Below, piece by piece: positions 33,770 to 42,323 of a stretch of DNA of 64,000 nt; position 1 is the first letter of the stretch; every line of letters begins with the position of its first letter. The DNA lies in NCBI GenBank assembly GCA_022792175.1, contig JAAWAN010000013.1:62001-126000 (forward strand), in the 5' to 3' direction. Origin of the DNA: Provencibacterium sp. Lineage in GTDB: Bacteria; Bacillota; Clostridia; Oscillospirales; Ruminococcaceae. The notes under the pieces were generated by a model. It did no database searches. It saw nothing but the letters and a program-made list of their open reading frames with translations, and was not told the origin of the DNA. The position numbers and the translations under genes were made by a program.

Positions 33770-34410
33770 ACAACCGGCGGCATTTGAAGGCGAAAGCAGC
33801 TTTAAGGGAAATCCCTTGCGCCTTGCCGGATAATCCCAGGCATTCCCCCATCAGCCGCCCGTTCCTGCGCTACCGGTGAGGTACCGTTTCTATGGGGCTT
33901 CTGTTTTTCGGCCTGTCTCTTTGTCTGCCTGCTTTTGCCGCCTGAAAACTGCCAGTGGTTGAACCCCTTCGCTCGGCATCCGTGGCAAAGCTTCTCTCCT
34001 TCCCTTTGGCATTCTCTTCAGATTTCTTTATGTTAAAGACGATAAAAATGGCGGTTTTAAAAGGAAAATGCAACAGACGTCTGCACAAAAAACTGAAGAT
34101 AATAATAGGAATCGGCTCTCTGAGAAGCCTTTTTCGCTTCCTTTGAGGGCCGATTTTTGTACATGATTTTTCGAGAGGGCTATCTTGCAACCGCCCCAGA
34201 CCATCGAAAAAACCGGGGATAAGCAAATCTCTTCCAGAGGCGGACAGTAGCGCCGAAGGGGTCACCGAACAGAGCAGCGATGAGAAAGCCCGGTGCGGTC
34301 TCTGGAGCCACTTTGCGGCTTCGAAGGAATCCAAATGGGGGGAGAGCAAAGCGCGGCACAGCCGACGCGATGGAGGCTTCCCCATGAACCTTGGGTTCTT
34401 TTTGCAGAAT
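33770..34410 (+). ncRNA. Candidate large structured noncoding RNA locus, family unidentified
   Basis: About 640 nt without a credible gene but with dense potential RNA structure. Stacked helices: CCGGC (33774-33778)/GCCGG (33825-33829), AAGGCG/CGCCTT (33787-33792/33819-33824), AAGGG/CCCTT (33804-33808/33813-33817). Next CCCCAT/ATGGGG (33846-33851/33892-33897) encloses TACC/GGTA. A terminator-like rod AATCGGC...GCCGATTTTT ends near 34158. Then nested CCAGAG/CTCTGG and CACCG/CGGTG helices, an AGCC/GGCT hairpin, ATGGGG/CCCCAT enclosing CGCGGC/GCCG, and finally GAACC-TTG-GGTTC followed by T5 near 34406, a short terminator in the same orientation. Could be one or two transcripts. Open frames across it lack ribosome sites; Rfam family not recognised. 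Confidence 0.4.
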
Positions 34411-34425
34411 ATCGGCTTTGCCGGT

Positions 34426-34476
34426 ATACTAAAACCGCCTGCAGAATACGAAAGCATCTGCAGGCGGTTTTAGTAT
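34426..34476. terminator. Bidirectional terminator downstream of the chemoreceptor gene
   Basis: A perfect 20-bp stem pairs 34426-34445 with 34457-34476 (arm core ACTAAAACCGCCTGCAGA) around an 11-nt loop. T-runs occur on both strands, so it ends the minus-strand chemoreceptor transcript and any plus-strand RNA. Confidence 0.85.
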
Positions 34477-34496
34477 TTTATTAAGGATGAAAAAGA

Positions 34497-36161
34497 TTAA
34501 TAAACCGTATCCTTCTTGACCCGGAACTGGCTGACAAGGCTCTGAAGGGCCTGCGCCTGACCAGAAAGCTCCTCGCTGGCAGCAGCGCTCTCCTCAGAAG
34601 TGGCAGAGTTCGTCTGCACCACCTGAGCAATCTGGGAAATGCTGACCGTAATAGTGTTAATGGTTTCCGTCTGCTGAGCAGAGGAATCTGATATATTCTT
34701 TACCTTATCGGTCACCGTCTGTGCGCCGCCGACTACCGAGTCGAGCGATTTCTGCGTCTTCTCCATCAGCCCAACACCGGACTGTACCGAGAGCATCGAC
34801 TGTTCGATAAGTGCCGTCGTGCTCTGAGCTGCTTCTGCACTCTTAGAGGCAAGATTGCGCACCTCATCGGCTACAACCGCAAAGCCCTTGCCTGCGCTTC
34901 CGGCCCGCGCCGCCTCAACCGCAGCATTCAGTGCCAGAATATTTGTCTGGAAAGCAATATCCTCAATCGTTTTGATGATATTGCCTATCTGCTGAGAACT
35001 ATGGCTGATTTCCTGCATGGCGCCCGCCATCTCGTGCATCTGCTGATTGCAGATTTCAATCTGCTGGCCAACCTCTGCCGTTGCATCGTTCGTCAGCGCC
35101 GCATCCTGTGCATTCTCGGCAATCTGCCCGGAAACCTCTTTGAGGCGATCCATCAGCTGGTCAATCTCCTCCGACTGCTCGGTGGCGCCCTGCGCCAGCG
35201 TCTGCGCGCTGTTGGAAATCTGCTCAGCGCCATGGGAAACCTCAATCGCTGCCTGATCAATCTGGGTCATCGTGCCGTTAAGCTGATTGATAATCAGGCC
35301 GATCGACTCCTGAATCTTCACAAAATCGCCAATATACTGCAGATCGTTTTCAATCATCAGGTTGCCATGCGCAAGCTCATACAGCTTTTCAGAAATATCC
35401 CGAATATAGCGGGAGAGAATCTCTCCCGATTTATTCATGCACTCCGCCAGCAGGCCCACCTCGTCCTCACTGTGCAGATCAATATGGAAATTGAGGTTGC
35501 CCTCTGAGAGCTGCTTACCGCAGACAGTGATCTCTTCAAGCGGATCGATGACCCGCTTGACTACAAAGCGGATCAGCAGATAGCTGACAAAGAGAATCAG
35601 AAGAATGGTCACAACGCTGACCGCATATGTAAAGGTAATCGCATAAGAAAGATCCTGCGCATACCGCGTCAGCCGCTCCTGGGAAATGGAAACGACCTCA
35701 TCAAGCAGCTCTATCAGCTTGGTGACGTTTGCACGCGTTCCGTTCAGATAGGCGGCATGGGCAGCTTCCGGATCGCTCTCCCGCATTGCCAGCACCTCGG
35801 TGGCGGATTCATGCACCGCCCGGTGCAGCGGTTCAATCTCCTGAACAAGCCTAGCAATCGATTCATCCGAATCTTCGATCGCACTGCCATAAAGCCACTG
35901 GCCCAGCGAACAGGCAGTGTAATCGGTGCTGCCGGTAAACTCGGTCCCCAGGCCCACAGCGGAGCTCAGGTTTTCAATCCAGCTGAAATGCGCCTTCTCT
36001 GCATTGAGAGCAGTATGAAGAAGTTCAGTAGCTTCCATGGTGGACCGGTTAAAACCATTGATGCCGCGCACTCCCAGCATTGTCGCGCCGCCGCTGACGA
36101 TTACGACAAGGAAAATGATGGCTACACGGATCCATACAATCTTCTTAATGGAACGTTTCAT
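34497..36161 (-). CDS. Methyl-accepting chemotaxis protein with CZB-like zinc-binding sensor
   Basis: 554 residues. Helix TM1 about 9-30, sensor 31-180, TM2 about 182-204, HAMP 205-257, then the coiled signalling domain with the conserved tip [19 protein letters not shown]. The sensor contains a chemoreceptor-zinc-binding pattern: His58 and Trp61 (HFSW), Cys84 ([13 protein letters not shown]), His113 and His117 ([10 protein letters not shown]), a 3His/1Cys site. Because it lies between the two membrane helices, it faces outward, unlike the common cytosolic CZB. No che or flagellar genes are near. ATG at 36161; promoter at 36204-36232. Confidence 0.93.
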   Translation of the reverse strand: MKRSIKKIVWIRVAIIFLVVIVSGGATMLGVRGINGFNRSTMEATELLHTALNAEKAHFSWIENLSSAVGLGTEFTGSTDYTACSLGQWLYGSAIEDSDESIARLVQEIEPLHRAVHESATEVLAMRESDPEAAHAAYLNGTRANVTKLIELLDEVVSISQERLTRYAQDLSYAITFTYAVSVVTILLILFVSYLLIRFVVKRVIDPLEEITVCGKQLSEGNLNFHIDLHSEDEVGLLAECMNKSGEILSRYIRDISEKLYELAHGNLMIENDLQYIGDFVKIQESIGLIINQLNGTMTQIDQAAIEVSHGAEQISNSAQTLAQGATEQSEEIDQLMDRLKEVSGQIAENAQDAALTNDATAEVGQQIEICNQQMHEMAGAMQEISHSSQQIGNIIKTIEDIAFQTNILALNAAVEAARAGSAGKGFAVVADEVRNLASKSAEAAQSTTALIEQSMLSVQSGVGLMEKTQKSLDSVVGGAQTVTDKVKNISDSSAQQTETINTITVSISQIAQVVQTNSATSEESAAASEELSGQAQALQSLVSQFRVKKDTVY

Positions 36162-36203
36162 TTTCTCAGCCCTTCTCTAAACCAGTATTTTAGTATCATC
36201 CCT

Positions 36204-36232
36204 ATATTACCTCAATTTTTAAAAATTTGCAA
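36204..36232 (-). promoter_or_regulatory. Promoter of the chemoreceptor gene
   Basis: Minus strand TTGCAA (36232-36227), 17 nt, TAATAT (36209-36204), a sigma-A type rather than flagellar sigma-28 promoter. The start codon is about 40 nt downstream. Confidence 0.65.
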
Positions 36233-36428
36233 ATGCTATCCTTCAAAAAATCATCCAAAACATTGCCAAAAAATTAGCTATACATCCTATAATTCACCGA
36301 AAAAAACATATTTTTCCTCAGATTCAGGAAAGATATCCCTCCCTGCCCAAAAGTCCGCCAAAACCGGCAAAAAAATCCGGCTGCAAAAGCCCGAAGACTC
36401 TGCGGCCGGTTTTTCATACGGATATTTT

Positions 36429-37976
36429 TCAGCTGTCTTCACCGATGGACTCTTTGACAGAAACGGTGACCTTTCTGTCATAGCAGGAGAAGATTTTCTC
36501 CAGCAGCTGCTGCTCGGGCGCTTTGGTAAAAAGACTGACCACCGGCACCAGCACCAATCCGGCCAGCATGCAGAATGCGCCGGCATTGATCGGCGACTGA
36601 AGCAGTACCGGGAAGGCGGCGCGCCAGAAAATATTGGCGAGCATTACGATTGTCGAAAAGATAAAGCTGACCCAACAGGAGGCGCGGGTTGCCCTCTTCC
36701 AATAGAGGCCATAGAGGAAGGGCGCCAGAAAGGCGCCGGCCAGAGCACCCCAGGAAACACCCATCAGCTGGGCAATAAAGGTGACATTGGAGCGGTACTG
36801 TATGAGTGCCAGCACGACTGAGATGGCGATAAAGGCGACCACCAAGCCGCGCATCCATTTCACCTGCCGCTTTTCATCCATATCCTTAATCAGGCTGCCT
36901 TTGATGAAGTCCAGCGTCAGGGTGGAGCTGGAGGTAAGCACCAGCGAGGAGAGGGTGGACATTGAGGCGGAAAGCACCAAAATCACCACCACTGCAATCA
37001 GCAGCGTCGGCAGGCCGGAAAGCATGGTGGGAACCACCGAATCATAGCCGTTCGCGGCGATATCAATCTGATCGGAGAAAAGCCGGCCGAAGCCTCCCAG
37101 GAAATAGCAGCCGCCGGCTACCACCAGGGCAAAAAAGGTGGAAATAATCGTTCCCTTGCTGATAGCGTTTTCGCTCTTGATGGCATAGAACTTCTGCACC
37201 ATCTGCGGCAGGCCCCAGGTGCCCAGGCTGGTGAGGATAACCACCCCTAAAAGATTGATGGGATCCGGCCCGAAGAAGGAGGCATAAACGCCGGGAATGC
37301 TGCTCTCCCCCTTTACCATGGCCAACTTCTCGAGGGAGGCGAGAAAACCGCCCTGGCTGTTCAGAACCGACAGAATGACGGCAACGATGCCGATCAGCAT
37401 GATGATGCCCTGAATAAAGTCGTTGATGGCGGTGGCCATATAACCGCCTGCGATAACATAAATCGCGGTCAGCGCCGCCATCACCAGAACGCAGACCGAA
37501 TAATCAATGTCGAAGGCCATGCCAAACAGGCGGGAAAGGCCGTTATAAAGCGAAGCGGTATAGGGGATAAGGAAGATAAAGATAATGGCCGAGGCGCAAA
37601 GCTTTAAGGGCCTGCTGTTAAAGCGCTTGCCGAAAAATTCCGGCATGGTAGCGCTGTCGAGGTGCTGGGTCATAATGCGCGTTCTGCGCCCGAGCACCAC
37701 CCAGGCTAAAAGCGAGCCGAGAAACGCATTGCCCAGGCCTGCCCAGGTGGCGGCAAGGCCATATTTCCAGCCAAACTGTCCCGCATAGCCTACAAAGACA
37801 ACAGCGGAGAAATAGCTGGTGCCATAGGCGAAGGCCGTTAGCCAGGGGCCAACGCTGCGCCCGCCCAGAACAAAACCGTTTACATCGGTGGCGTGGCGGC
37901 GGCAGTAAAGGCCGATGCCTACCATCACCCCGAAAAACACCAGCAGCAAAACGAGCTTTATCAACATATCCACCAT
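36429..37976 (-). CDS. Sodium/solute symporter, PutP-like SSS family
   Basis: About 515 residues with some 13 helices. Typical SSS elements: FVLGGRSVGPWLTAFAYGTS, YFSAVVFVGYAG, MPEFFGKRF, and VLSASMSTLSSLVLTSSSTL containing the Na2-site serines. Close in pattern to proline permease, but substrate cannot be read from sequence. I chose ATG at 37976 (AAAGG 10 nt before); a TTG one codon upstream is also possible. It is 46 nt downstream of the acyl-CoA ligase, so the likely cargo is an organic acid activated by that ligase (inference). Confidence 0.9.
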   Translation of the reverse strand: MVDMLIKLVLLLVFFGVMVGIGLYCRRHATDVNGFVLGGRSVGPWLTAFAYGTSYFSAVVFVGYAGQFGWKYGLAATWAGLGNAFLGSLLAWVVLGRRTRIMTQHLDSATMPEFFGKRFNSRPLKLCASAIIFIFLIPYTASLYNGLSRLFGMAFDIDYSVCVLVMAALTAIYVIAGGYMATAINDFIQGIIMLIGIVAVILSVLNSQGGFLASLEKLAMVKGESSIPGVYASFFGPDPINLLGVVILTSLGTWGLPQMVQKFYAIKSENAISKGTIISTFFALVVAGGCYFLGGFGRLFSDQIDIAANGYDSVVPTMLSGLPTLLIAVVVILVLSASMSTLSSLVLTSSSTLTLDFIKGSLIKDMDEKRQVKWMRGLVVAFIAISVVLALIQYRSNVTFIAQLMGVSWGALAGAFLAPFLYGLYWKRATRASCWVSFIFSTIVMLANIFWRAAFPVLLQSPINAGAFCMLAGLVLVPVVSLFTKAPEQQLLEKIFSCYDRKVTVSVKESIGEDS

Positions 37977-38022
37977 CAAAAACAGACCTTTCTTTCGTTA
38001 ATCCGCCCTCGCCCTTTCAAGG

Positions 38023-39660
38023 CTAATTTTTGAGCTGCGCCTCCACCAGCCGCCCATGGCAGTATTTTTCGCGCAAGGCCGGCTTTTCAATCTTCCCGGT
38101 CGGGTTTCTCGGCACATGGTCGAAAATCACCTTTCTCGGCCGCTTATAGCGGGGCAGCTCCCCGCAGAAATCAATGATTTCCTGCTCGCTGCAGGACGCC
38201 CCTTCCTTGATTTCCACAATCGCTGCGGCAATCTCACCCAGCCGGGTGTCCGGCAGGCCGATGACTGCTACATCCTTAATCTTATCAAACCGGCGCAAAA
38301 AGTCCTCAATTTGAACCGGGTAGAGGTTTTCGCCGCCGGAAATGACCACATCCTTCTTGCGGTCCACCAGAAAGATAAAGCCATCCTCATCCATCCGGGC
38401 CATATCGCCGGTATAAAGCCAGCCGTCCTTCAGAATTTCAGCAGTCGCCTCCGGATTCTTGTAATAGCAGAGCATCACACCGGGACCCCTGACGGCCAGC
38501 TCGCCAATCTCTCCCCGTGCAACCTCCTTCCCCTGTTCATTTATAATTTTTGCCTGCCAGTGATAGCCGGGAATACCGATGGCCCCCACCTTGTGGATAT
38601 TTTCCACCCCCAGATGCACACAGCCGGGACCTATCGATTCGCTCAGACCATAGTTGGTGTCATACTGGTGGTGGGGAAAAATTTTTTTCCAGCGCTTGAT
38701 AAGGCTGGGGGGCACCGGCTGCGCGCCGATATGCATCAGCCGCCACTGGTCGAGCAAAAAGCTTGTAAGCTCCACCTTTCCGGAATCGATGGCATCTAAA
38801 AGGTCCTGCGCCCAGGGCACCAGCAGCCAGACGATGGTGCATTTTTCCTCGGTCACCGCCCGCAGAATCCACTGGGGAGTGACCCCGCGCAGCAGCACGG
38901 CCTTGCTCCCGGAAATCAGGCTGCCGAACCAGTGCATCTTCGCGCCAGTGTGGTAAAGCGGGGGGATGCAGAGAAAAACGTCCTCCCGCGTTTGCCCGTG
39001 GTGGTGCTGCTCGGTTTCGCAGGAGCTAACAAGCGCCCGGTGGTTGTGCAGAATGGCCTTGGGAAAGCCGGTCGTTCCCGAGGAAAAGTAGATGGCCGCA
39101 TAATCGCTCTCTTCAAGCGCAACCGGCGGCGCGCTCGAAGAGCAGAAACCGGTCAGGCGCAGGCAGTCCTCCGCATAAAGCGGCCTCTCCCGCCCGACAA
39201 AAAACATCATGCGTATCCCCGGCAGCTTGTCCGCAATGGCATCCATGCGCTCCACAAATTCCGGACCGAACAGCAGGATTTCCACATCCGCCAGCTCGAG
39301 GCAGTATTTGATTTCATCGGAGGAATAGCGGAAGTTGAGCGGAACGGCGATACAGCCCGCCTTCAAAATGCCGAAATAAAGCGGCAGCCACTCCAGACAG
39401 TTCATCAGCAGAATGCCCACTTTTGTCCCCTGTGCGGTCCCCCGGCTAAGCAGCAGGTTCGCAAACCGGTTGGCCTGGCGGTCAAAGTCCCGCCAGCTGA
39501 GCGCACGGCGGTAGGGGGCATCCGGCTGGGCGCTTTCAATCAGGCTGGCCTCCCGCCAGGTGACCGCCCGATCCCGTTCCTCAGAAGGGTTTATCTCCAC
39601 CAGCGCCGTCTCCGAGCCATAAAGCCGGGCGTTGCGCTCCAAAAAATCTGTAATGACCAT
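38023..39660 (-). CDS. Acyl-CoA synthetase, class I adenylate-forming enzyme
   Basis: 545 residues. The AMP-binding P-loop is AIYFSSGTTGFPKAILHNH; further motifs are NYGLSESIGPG, GWLYTGDMARMDEDGF (ATP-binding Asp), the hinge DRKKDVVISGGENLYP and the C-terminal PTGKIEKPALRE with the catalytic Lys. Such enzymes make acyl-CoA through an acyl-AMP. The substrate (fatty, aromatic or carnitine-like acid) is not determinable here. ATG at 39660 with GGAG upstream. Pairs with the symporter downstream. Confidence 0.92.
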   Translation of the reverse strand: MVITDFLERNARLYGSETALVEINPSEERDRAVTWREASLIESAQPDAPYRRALSWRDFDRQANRFANLLLSRGTAQGTKVGILLMNCLEWLPLYFGILKAGCIAVPLNFRYSSDEIKYCLELADVEILLFGPEFVERMDAIADKLPGIRMMFFVGRERPLYAEDCLRLTGFCSSSAPPVALEESDYAAIYFSSGTTGFPKAILHNHRALVSSCETEQHHHGQTREDVFLCIPPLYHTGAKMHWFGSLISGSKAVLLRGVTPQWILRAVTEEKCTIVWLLVPWAQDLLDAIDSGKVELTSFLLDQWRLMHIGAQPVPPSLIKRWKKIFPHHQYDTNYGLSESIGPGCVHLGVENIHKVGAIGIPGYHWQAKIINEQGKEVARGEIGELAVRGPGVMLCYYKNPEATAEILKDGWLYTGDMARMDEDGFIFLVDRKKDVVISGGENLYPVQIEDFLRRFDKIKDVAVIGLPDTRLGEIAAAIVEIKEGASCSEQEIIDFCGELPRYKRPRKVIFDHVPRNPTGKIEKPALREKYCHGRLVEAQLKN

Positions 39661-39751
39661 ATTGCTCCTCCAAACTGTATGTATCTAAGGCAGACTGCCC
39701 TGCGGCAGGCCCGGAAAAAGCAGCTGGCTTTTGCAGGTCGCCATAGAATAT

Positions 39752-39862
39752 ACTTTACTACTTTTAATGGCTAAAGTCAATAGGAGGCTTTCCCCCGACT
39801 CCAAAGCTGCCCAACCCGCCGCCAATTGCTCCGTTGATTTTGGCGCAGAAGAATGCTATAAT
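39752..39862. promoter_or_regulatory. Divergent promoters of the ligase/symporter unit and the gene at 40006
   Basis: Minus strand: TTGACT (39780-39775), 17 nt, TAAAGT (39757-39752), serving the acyl-CoA ligase. Plus strand: TTGATT (39834-39839), 17 nt, TATAAT (39857-39862), serving the gene at 40006. The plus-strand leader (to 40005) holds two hairpins, CAGGAAAGC-ATA-GCTTTCCTG and GCCGGAGA/TCTCCGGC. The rest of the 345-nt gap shows no gene. Confidence 0.6.
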
Positions 39863-40005
39863 AAGCGCAGGCAGGAAAGCATAGCTTTCCTGAACCCGCT
39901 TTTTGCAGCCCGCACCCGGCTGCAGGCGGCATTGAGGAAAAAAGTCCCCATTATCGTGATAAATCGCCGGAGAGAAGCCTTCTCCGGCAGGAGCGGAGGA
40001 ATCGG

Positions 40006-41427
40006 ATGAAAACGAATCGAAACTGGATGCTGGTTCTCTGCCTGGCGCTGGTCGTGGCGCTGTGCGGAACGGTTTTCGTGTTTGCACAGGGCGGCGGCCC
40101 TGTCCCGGGAACGAGCGGGGAGGAGGCCGCGTCCAGCTCGCAGTCGGAGCCTCTCCCTTCGCTGATAATCAGCGGCACAGAAGATACGGACCTTTCCGAA
40201 GATGGGTTGACAATCGGGGAGAGCAGCAGCGGCATGCGCCTGCAGAAGGTAGCTTTAAGCGAAGAGGAGATCCCCATCGGCGAACAGCTGGTAGTTACGC
40301 TGGGGGCAAGCGGCTGCGGCCCTGGCTCCTACCGGGCGGACGTTACCTTTATCGGGCTGGAGAGCGCCGAAGAGCTCACCGCCTTTTCCCATTCCAACCC
40401 CTCGGGCGATGAGCTGACCCTGCGCGTGCATCTCCCGGTAGAAGGCCCGGCGGATACCTATGCGCTGCGCGCCGTACTCTTCACCTCGGAGGATGGGGAG
40501 GAGACCGCCTTTCATTCGCTCGGCTATGCCGACCGCTCCCCTTCCGCCAAACCGCTGCCGCAGGAGGTCTCCTTCAGGGCGGTGGACCCGGACGCGCAGC
40601 AGCGAAATGAAGAAATTACCCTCTACCTTTCCGATCCGGACCTGATTCCGACGCTGCGGACGCTTGGCAGCGGGGCGAAGGCTACCATCCTCTACGGGGC
40701 GAAGGACGAGGAAAATTATCTCGCCGAAGCGGAAATTTTTGAAATCGCGCAGCAGAAGGGCTTTCTGCTGCAGTTTGATGACGGAAACGCCCTCTGGGCT
40801 TTCTCCGCCGGGGGAATCAGCTCCCCGCAGGAGCTGAATCTGGAAATCCGCGGGGAATACGGCATCTCCGCTCTGGAGGAGCTCATCGACTGGACGACTC
40901 CTTACTACGCGTTTCGCATCTCCGGGGAGGGGGCGCTTCCCGGAACAGCCACCATCGCCCTGCAAATCGGCCAGATGAGCCGGTTCGACGGCGGCAGCCT
41001 GAACCTCTACCGCTATGATGAGGCAGCCGGGGAGCTGAAGCTCATCGGCGGACTGACGGCGGCAGAAGGCGCTATCACCTTTAAAACGGCACAAAGCGGT
41101 GTCTATGTGCTGTGTAAGGAGCTTTCGCAGGAGGTCTCCTCTCAGCCGGAGGAGACGACCGAATATCTCCCGATTGACGAGGGGGATACCGAATGGTTCT
41201 CGGTGCGCGACCGGATGGATACGGCCGAGCCCGGTGCGACGGTGAGCGTACGCATCGAGCGGGATGAGCCGATTCCTTACTGGATTATCCGTTCGCTGTG
41301 CGGCAAGGACCTCCGGCTGACCCTGTCGGACGGCAGCCGCCTGATAACGCTCGACGGGCTCTCGATTGACCCGCCAAAGCGCCAGCCGGTCTTCAAAATG
41401 GAAGAGCTGCAGGAGCTCTTCGGCTAA
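40006..41427 (+). CDS. Membrane-anchored extracellular protein, unknown function
   Basis: 473 residues. The N-terminus (MKTNRNWMLVLCLALVVALC, then GTVFVFAQ) is a signal peptide or anchor; there is no lipobox because the residue before Cys is Leu. A low-complexity Gly/Ser/Glu linker follows (about 30-60), then repeated beta-rich segments with Ig-like texture (VALSEEEIPIGEQLVVTLGA; YEGISAL-type turns; YALRAVLFTSEDGEE; GVYVLCKEL). No catalytic motif or cell-wall sorting signal was found. ATG at 40006 with GGAGG about 8 nt before. Followed after 12 nt by the TIGR04076-like gene. Confidence 0.65.
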   Translation: MKTNRNWMLVLCLALVVALCGTVFVFAQGGGPVPGTSGEEAASSSQSEPLPSLIISGTEDTDLSEDGLTIGESSSGMRLQKVALSEEEIPIGEQLVVTLGASGCGPGSYRADVTFIGLESAEELTAFSHSNPSGDELTLRVHLPVEGPADTYALRAVLFTSEDGEETAFHSLGYADRSPSAKPLPQEVSFRAVDPDAQQRNEEITLYLSDPDLIPTLRTLGSGAKATILYGAKDEENYLAEAEIFEIAQQKGFLLQFDDGNALWAFSAGGISSPQELNLEIRGEYGISALEELIDWTTPYYAFRISGEGALPGTATIALQIGQMSRFDGGSLNLYRYDEAAGELKLIGGLTAAEGAITFKTAQSGVYVLCKELSQEVSSQPEETTEYLPIDEGDTEWFSVRDRMDTAEPGATVSVRIERDEPIPYWIIRSLCGKDLRLTLSDGSRLITLDGLSIDPPKRQPVFKMEELQELFG

Positions 41428-41439
41428 AAGGAGAGGGCC

Positions 41440-41718
41440 ATGAAAAAGACGCCGCCGGAGGATTGGGAATTTTCCATTCTTGTTACCAGCGCTGCACCCT
41501 GCAGGCTGGGACTGGAAGAGGGAGACCTTTTCTCCTGCCAGTATGGCTGCCCGGCCGGCTTTTGCCCGAAAACGATGGGGAACCTGCACCGGCTCTGCGA
41601 TGTCGCCCGCGCCGGCGGGGATTACCGGCTGCTGGGCGGCAGCGAAAAGGGAGAAATTGATTTCTGCTGCGCGGATGGCTGCGTACAGTTTCATCTGAGT
41701 GCGCACCGGCTTTACTGA
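41440..41718 (+). CDS. Small Cys-rich TIGR04076-like protein
   Basis: 92 residues with seven cysteines, among them CRLG, CQYGCPAGFCPKTM and FCCADGCVQFHL. The layout (a GD-containing turn, then PAGFCP, a short helix, and a closing Cys-rich strand) resembles the TIGR04076 family from memory; function of that family is unknown. ATG at 41440 preceded by GGAG. Likely cotranscribed with the 40006 gene. Confidence 0.7.
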   Translation: MKKTPPEDWEFSILVTSAAPCRLGLEEGDLFSCQYGCPAGFCPKTMGNLHRLCDVARAGGDYRLLGGSEKGEIDFCCADGCVQFHLSAHRLY

Positions 41719-41756
41719 CTTTTTCTCCCCTGTTTCTCCCAAAAACAAAAAAAGGC

Positions 41757-42170
41757 TTGACAAATCTCTTTTTCGCGTTATATAATCGGAGCAACCCAAA
41801 GGCGAAGGTGTTTTCCCTCAAAACGCTCGCTGGAGGAAGGGCTGTCCCGCCAAAAAGGGCAGCATAAAAATTTCATACCGCAAAGGCAATGAAAAGAAGA
41901 GTAAGCGAAACGAACTCCTTACAGAGAACCCGGCTGCTGAGAAAGGGCAGGCTGTTTCCTTCGCTGAAGATGGTCTTGGAGCCGCGCACCGAGAGCGCCG
42001 CCGGGCGCTTTAGGCTGCGACGGGAGCGCCCGTCATAGCGCCAGAGTGTCGGCTGAAAGGCCCGCACTTGCAAAGGCCTGCCGCCGTGAGGCGCGGGTGA
42101 ACTTGGGTGGTACCACGGTCGCTGTCAAAGCCTCCGTCCCTGGATAAAAGCCGGGGACGGAGGCTTTTTG
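41757..42170 (+). promoter_or_regulatory. Methionine T-box leader with promoter, upstream of metNIQ
   Basis: Promoter TTGACA (41757-41762), 18 nt, TATAAT (41781-41786). The leader contains stem I hallmarks (AGAGTAAG, then ACAGAGA) and a specifier segment CTGAAGATGGTCTTGGAG, in which ATG (41970-41972) is the predicted Met codon. The T-box sequence AACTTGGGTGGTACCACGG lies at 42100-42118, followed by the terminator. Binding of uncharged tRNA-Met would favour the antiterminator and switch on metNIQ. The only gene-sized space between 41719 and 42323 is taken by this element. Confidence 0.9.
42127..42170 (+). terminator. T-box regulated terminator
   Basis: AAAGCCTCCGTCCC (42127-42140) pairs with GGGGACGGAGGCTTTTT (from 42153) around a loop, followed by a T-run. 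It overlaps the end of the T-box domain, as needed for a tRNA-controlled switch. Confidence 0.9.
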
Positions 42171-42323
42171 TATCCCCCGTCCCCCTGCCATCATTCGGCC
42201 GCAGCAGGAAAGCTGTCGCGCGCAGCGGGCGGATGGCCCACTGGAAGGAAAAGCGCAGCCCGCACTTTTCCGGACGCGGCAGCCCTGTCCGGCGCGGCCG
42301 CCTGCAGAAAAGGAGGAAACCCT

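Noticed and set aside
33870-34457. A 195-codon minus-strand open frame through the gene-free gap
   Set aside because: No ribosome site, Ser/Arg/Pro-rich low-quality protein text, and it lies over helices and terminators that read on the plus strand. Shorter frames here (such as 34057-34164 minus and 34031-34146 plus) have the same problem.
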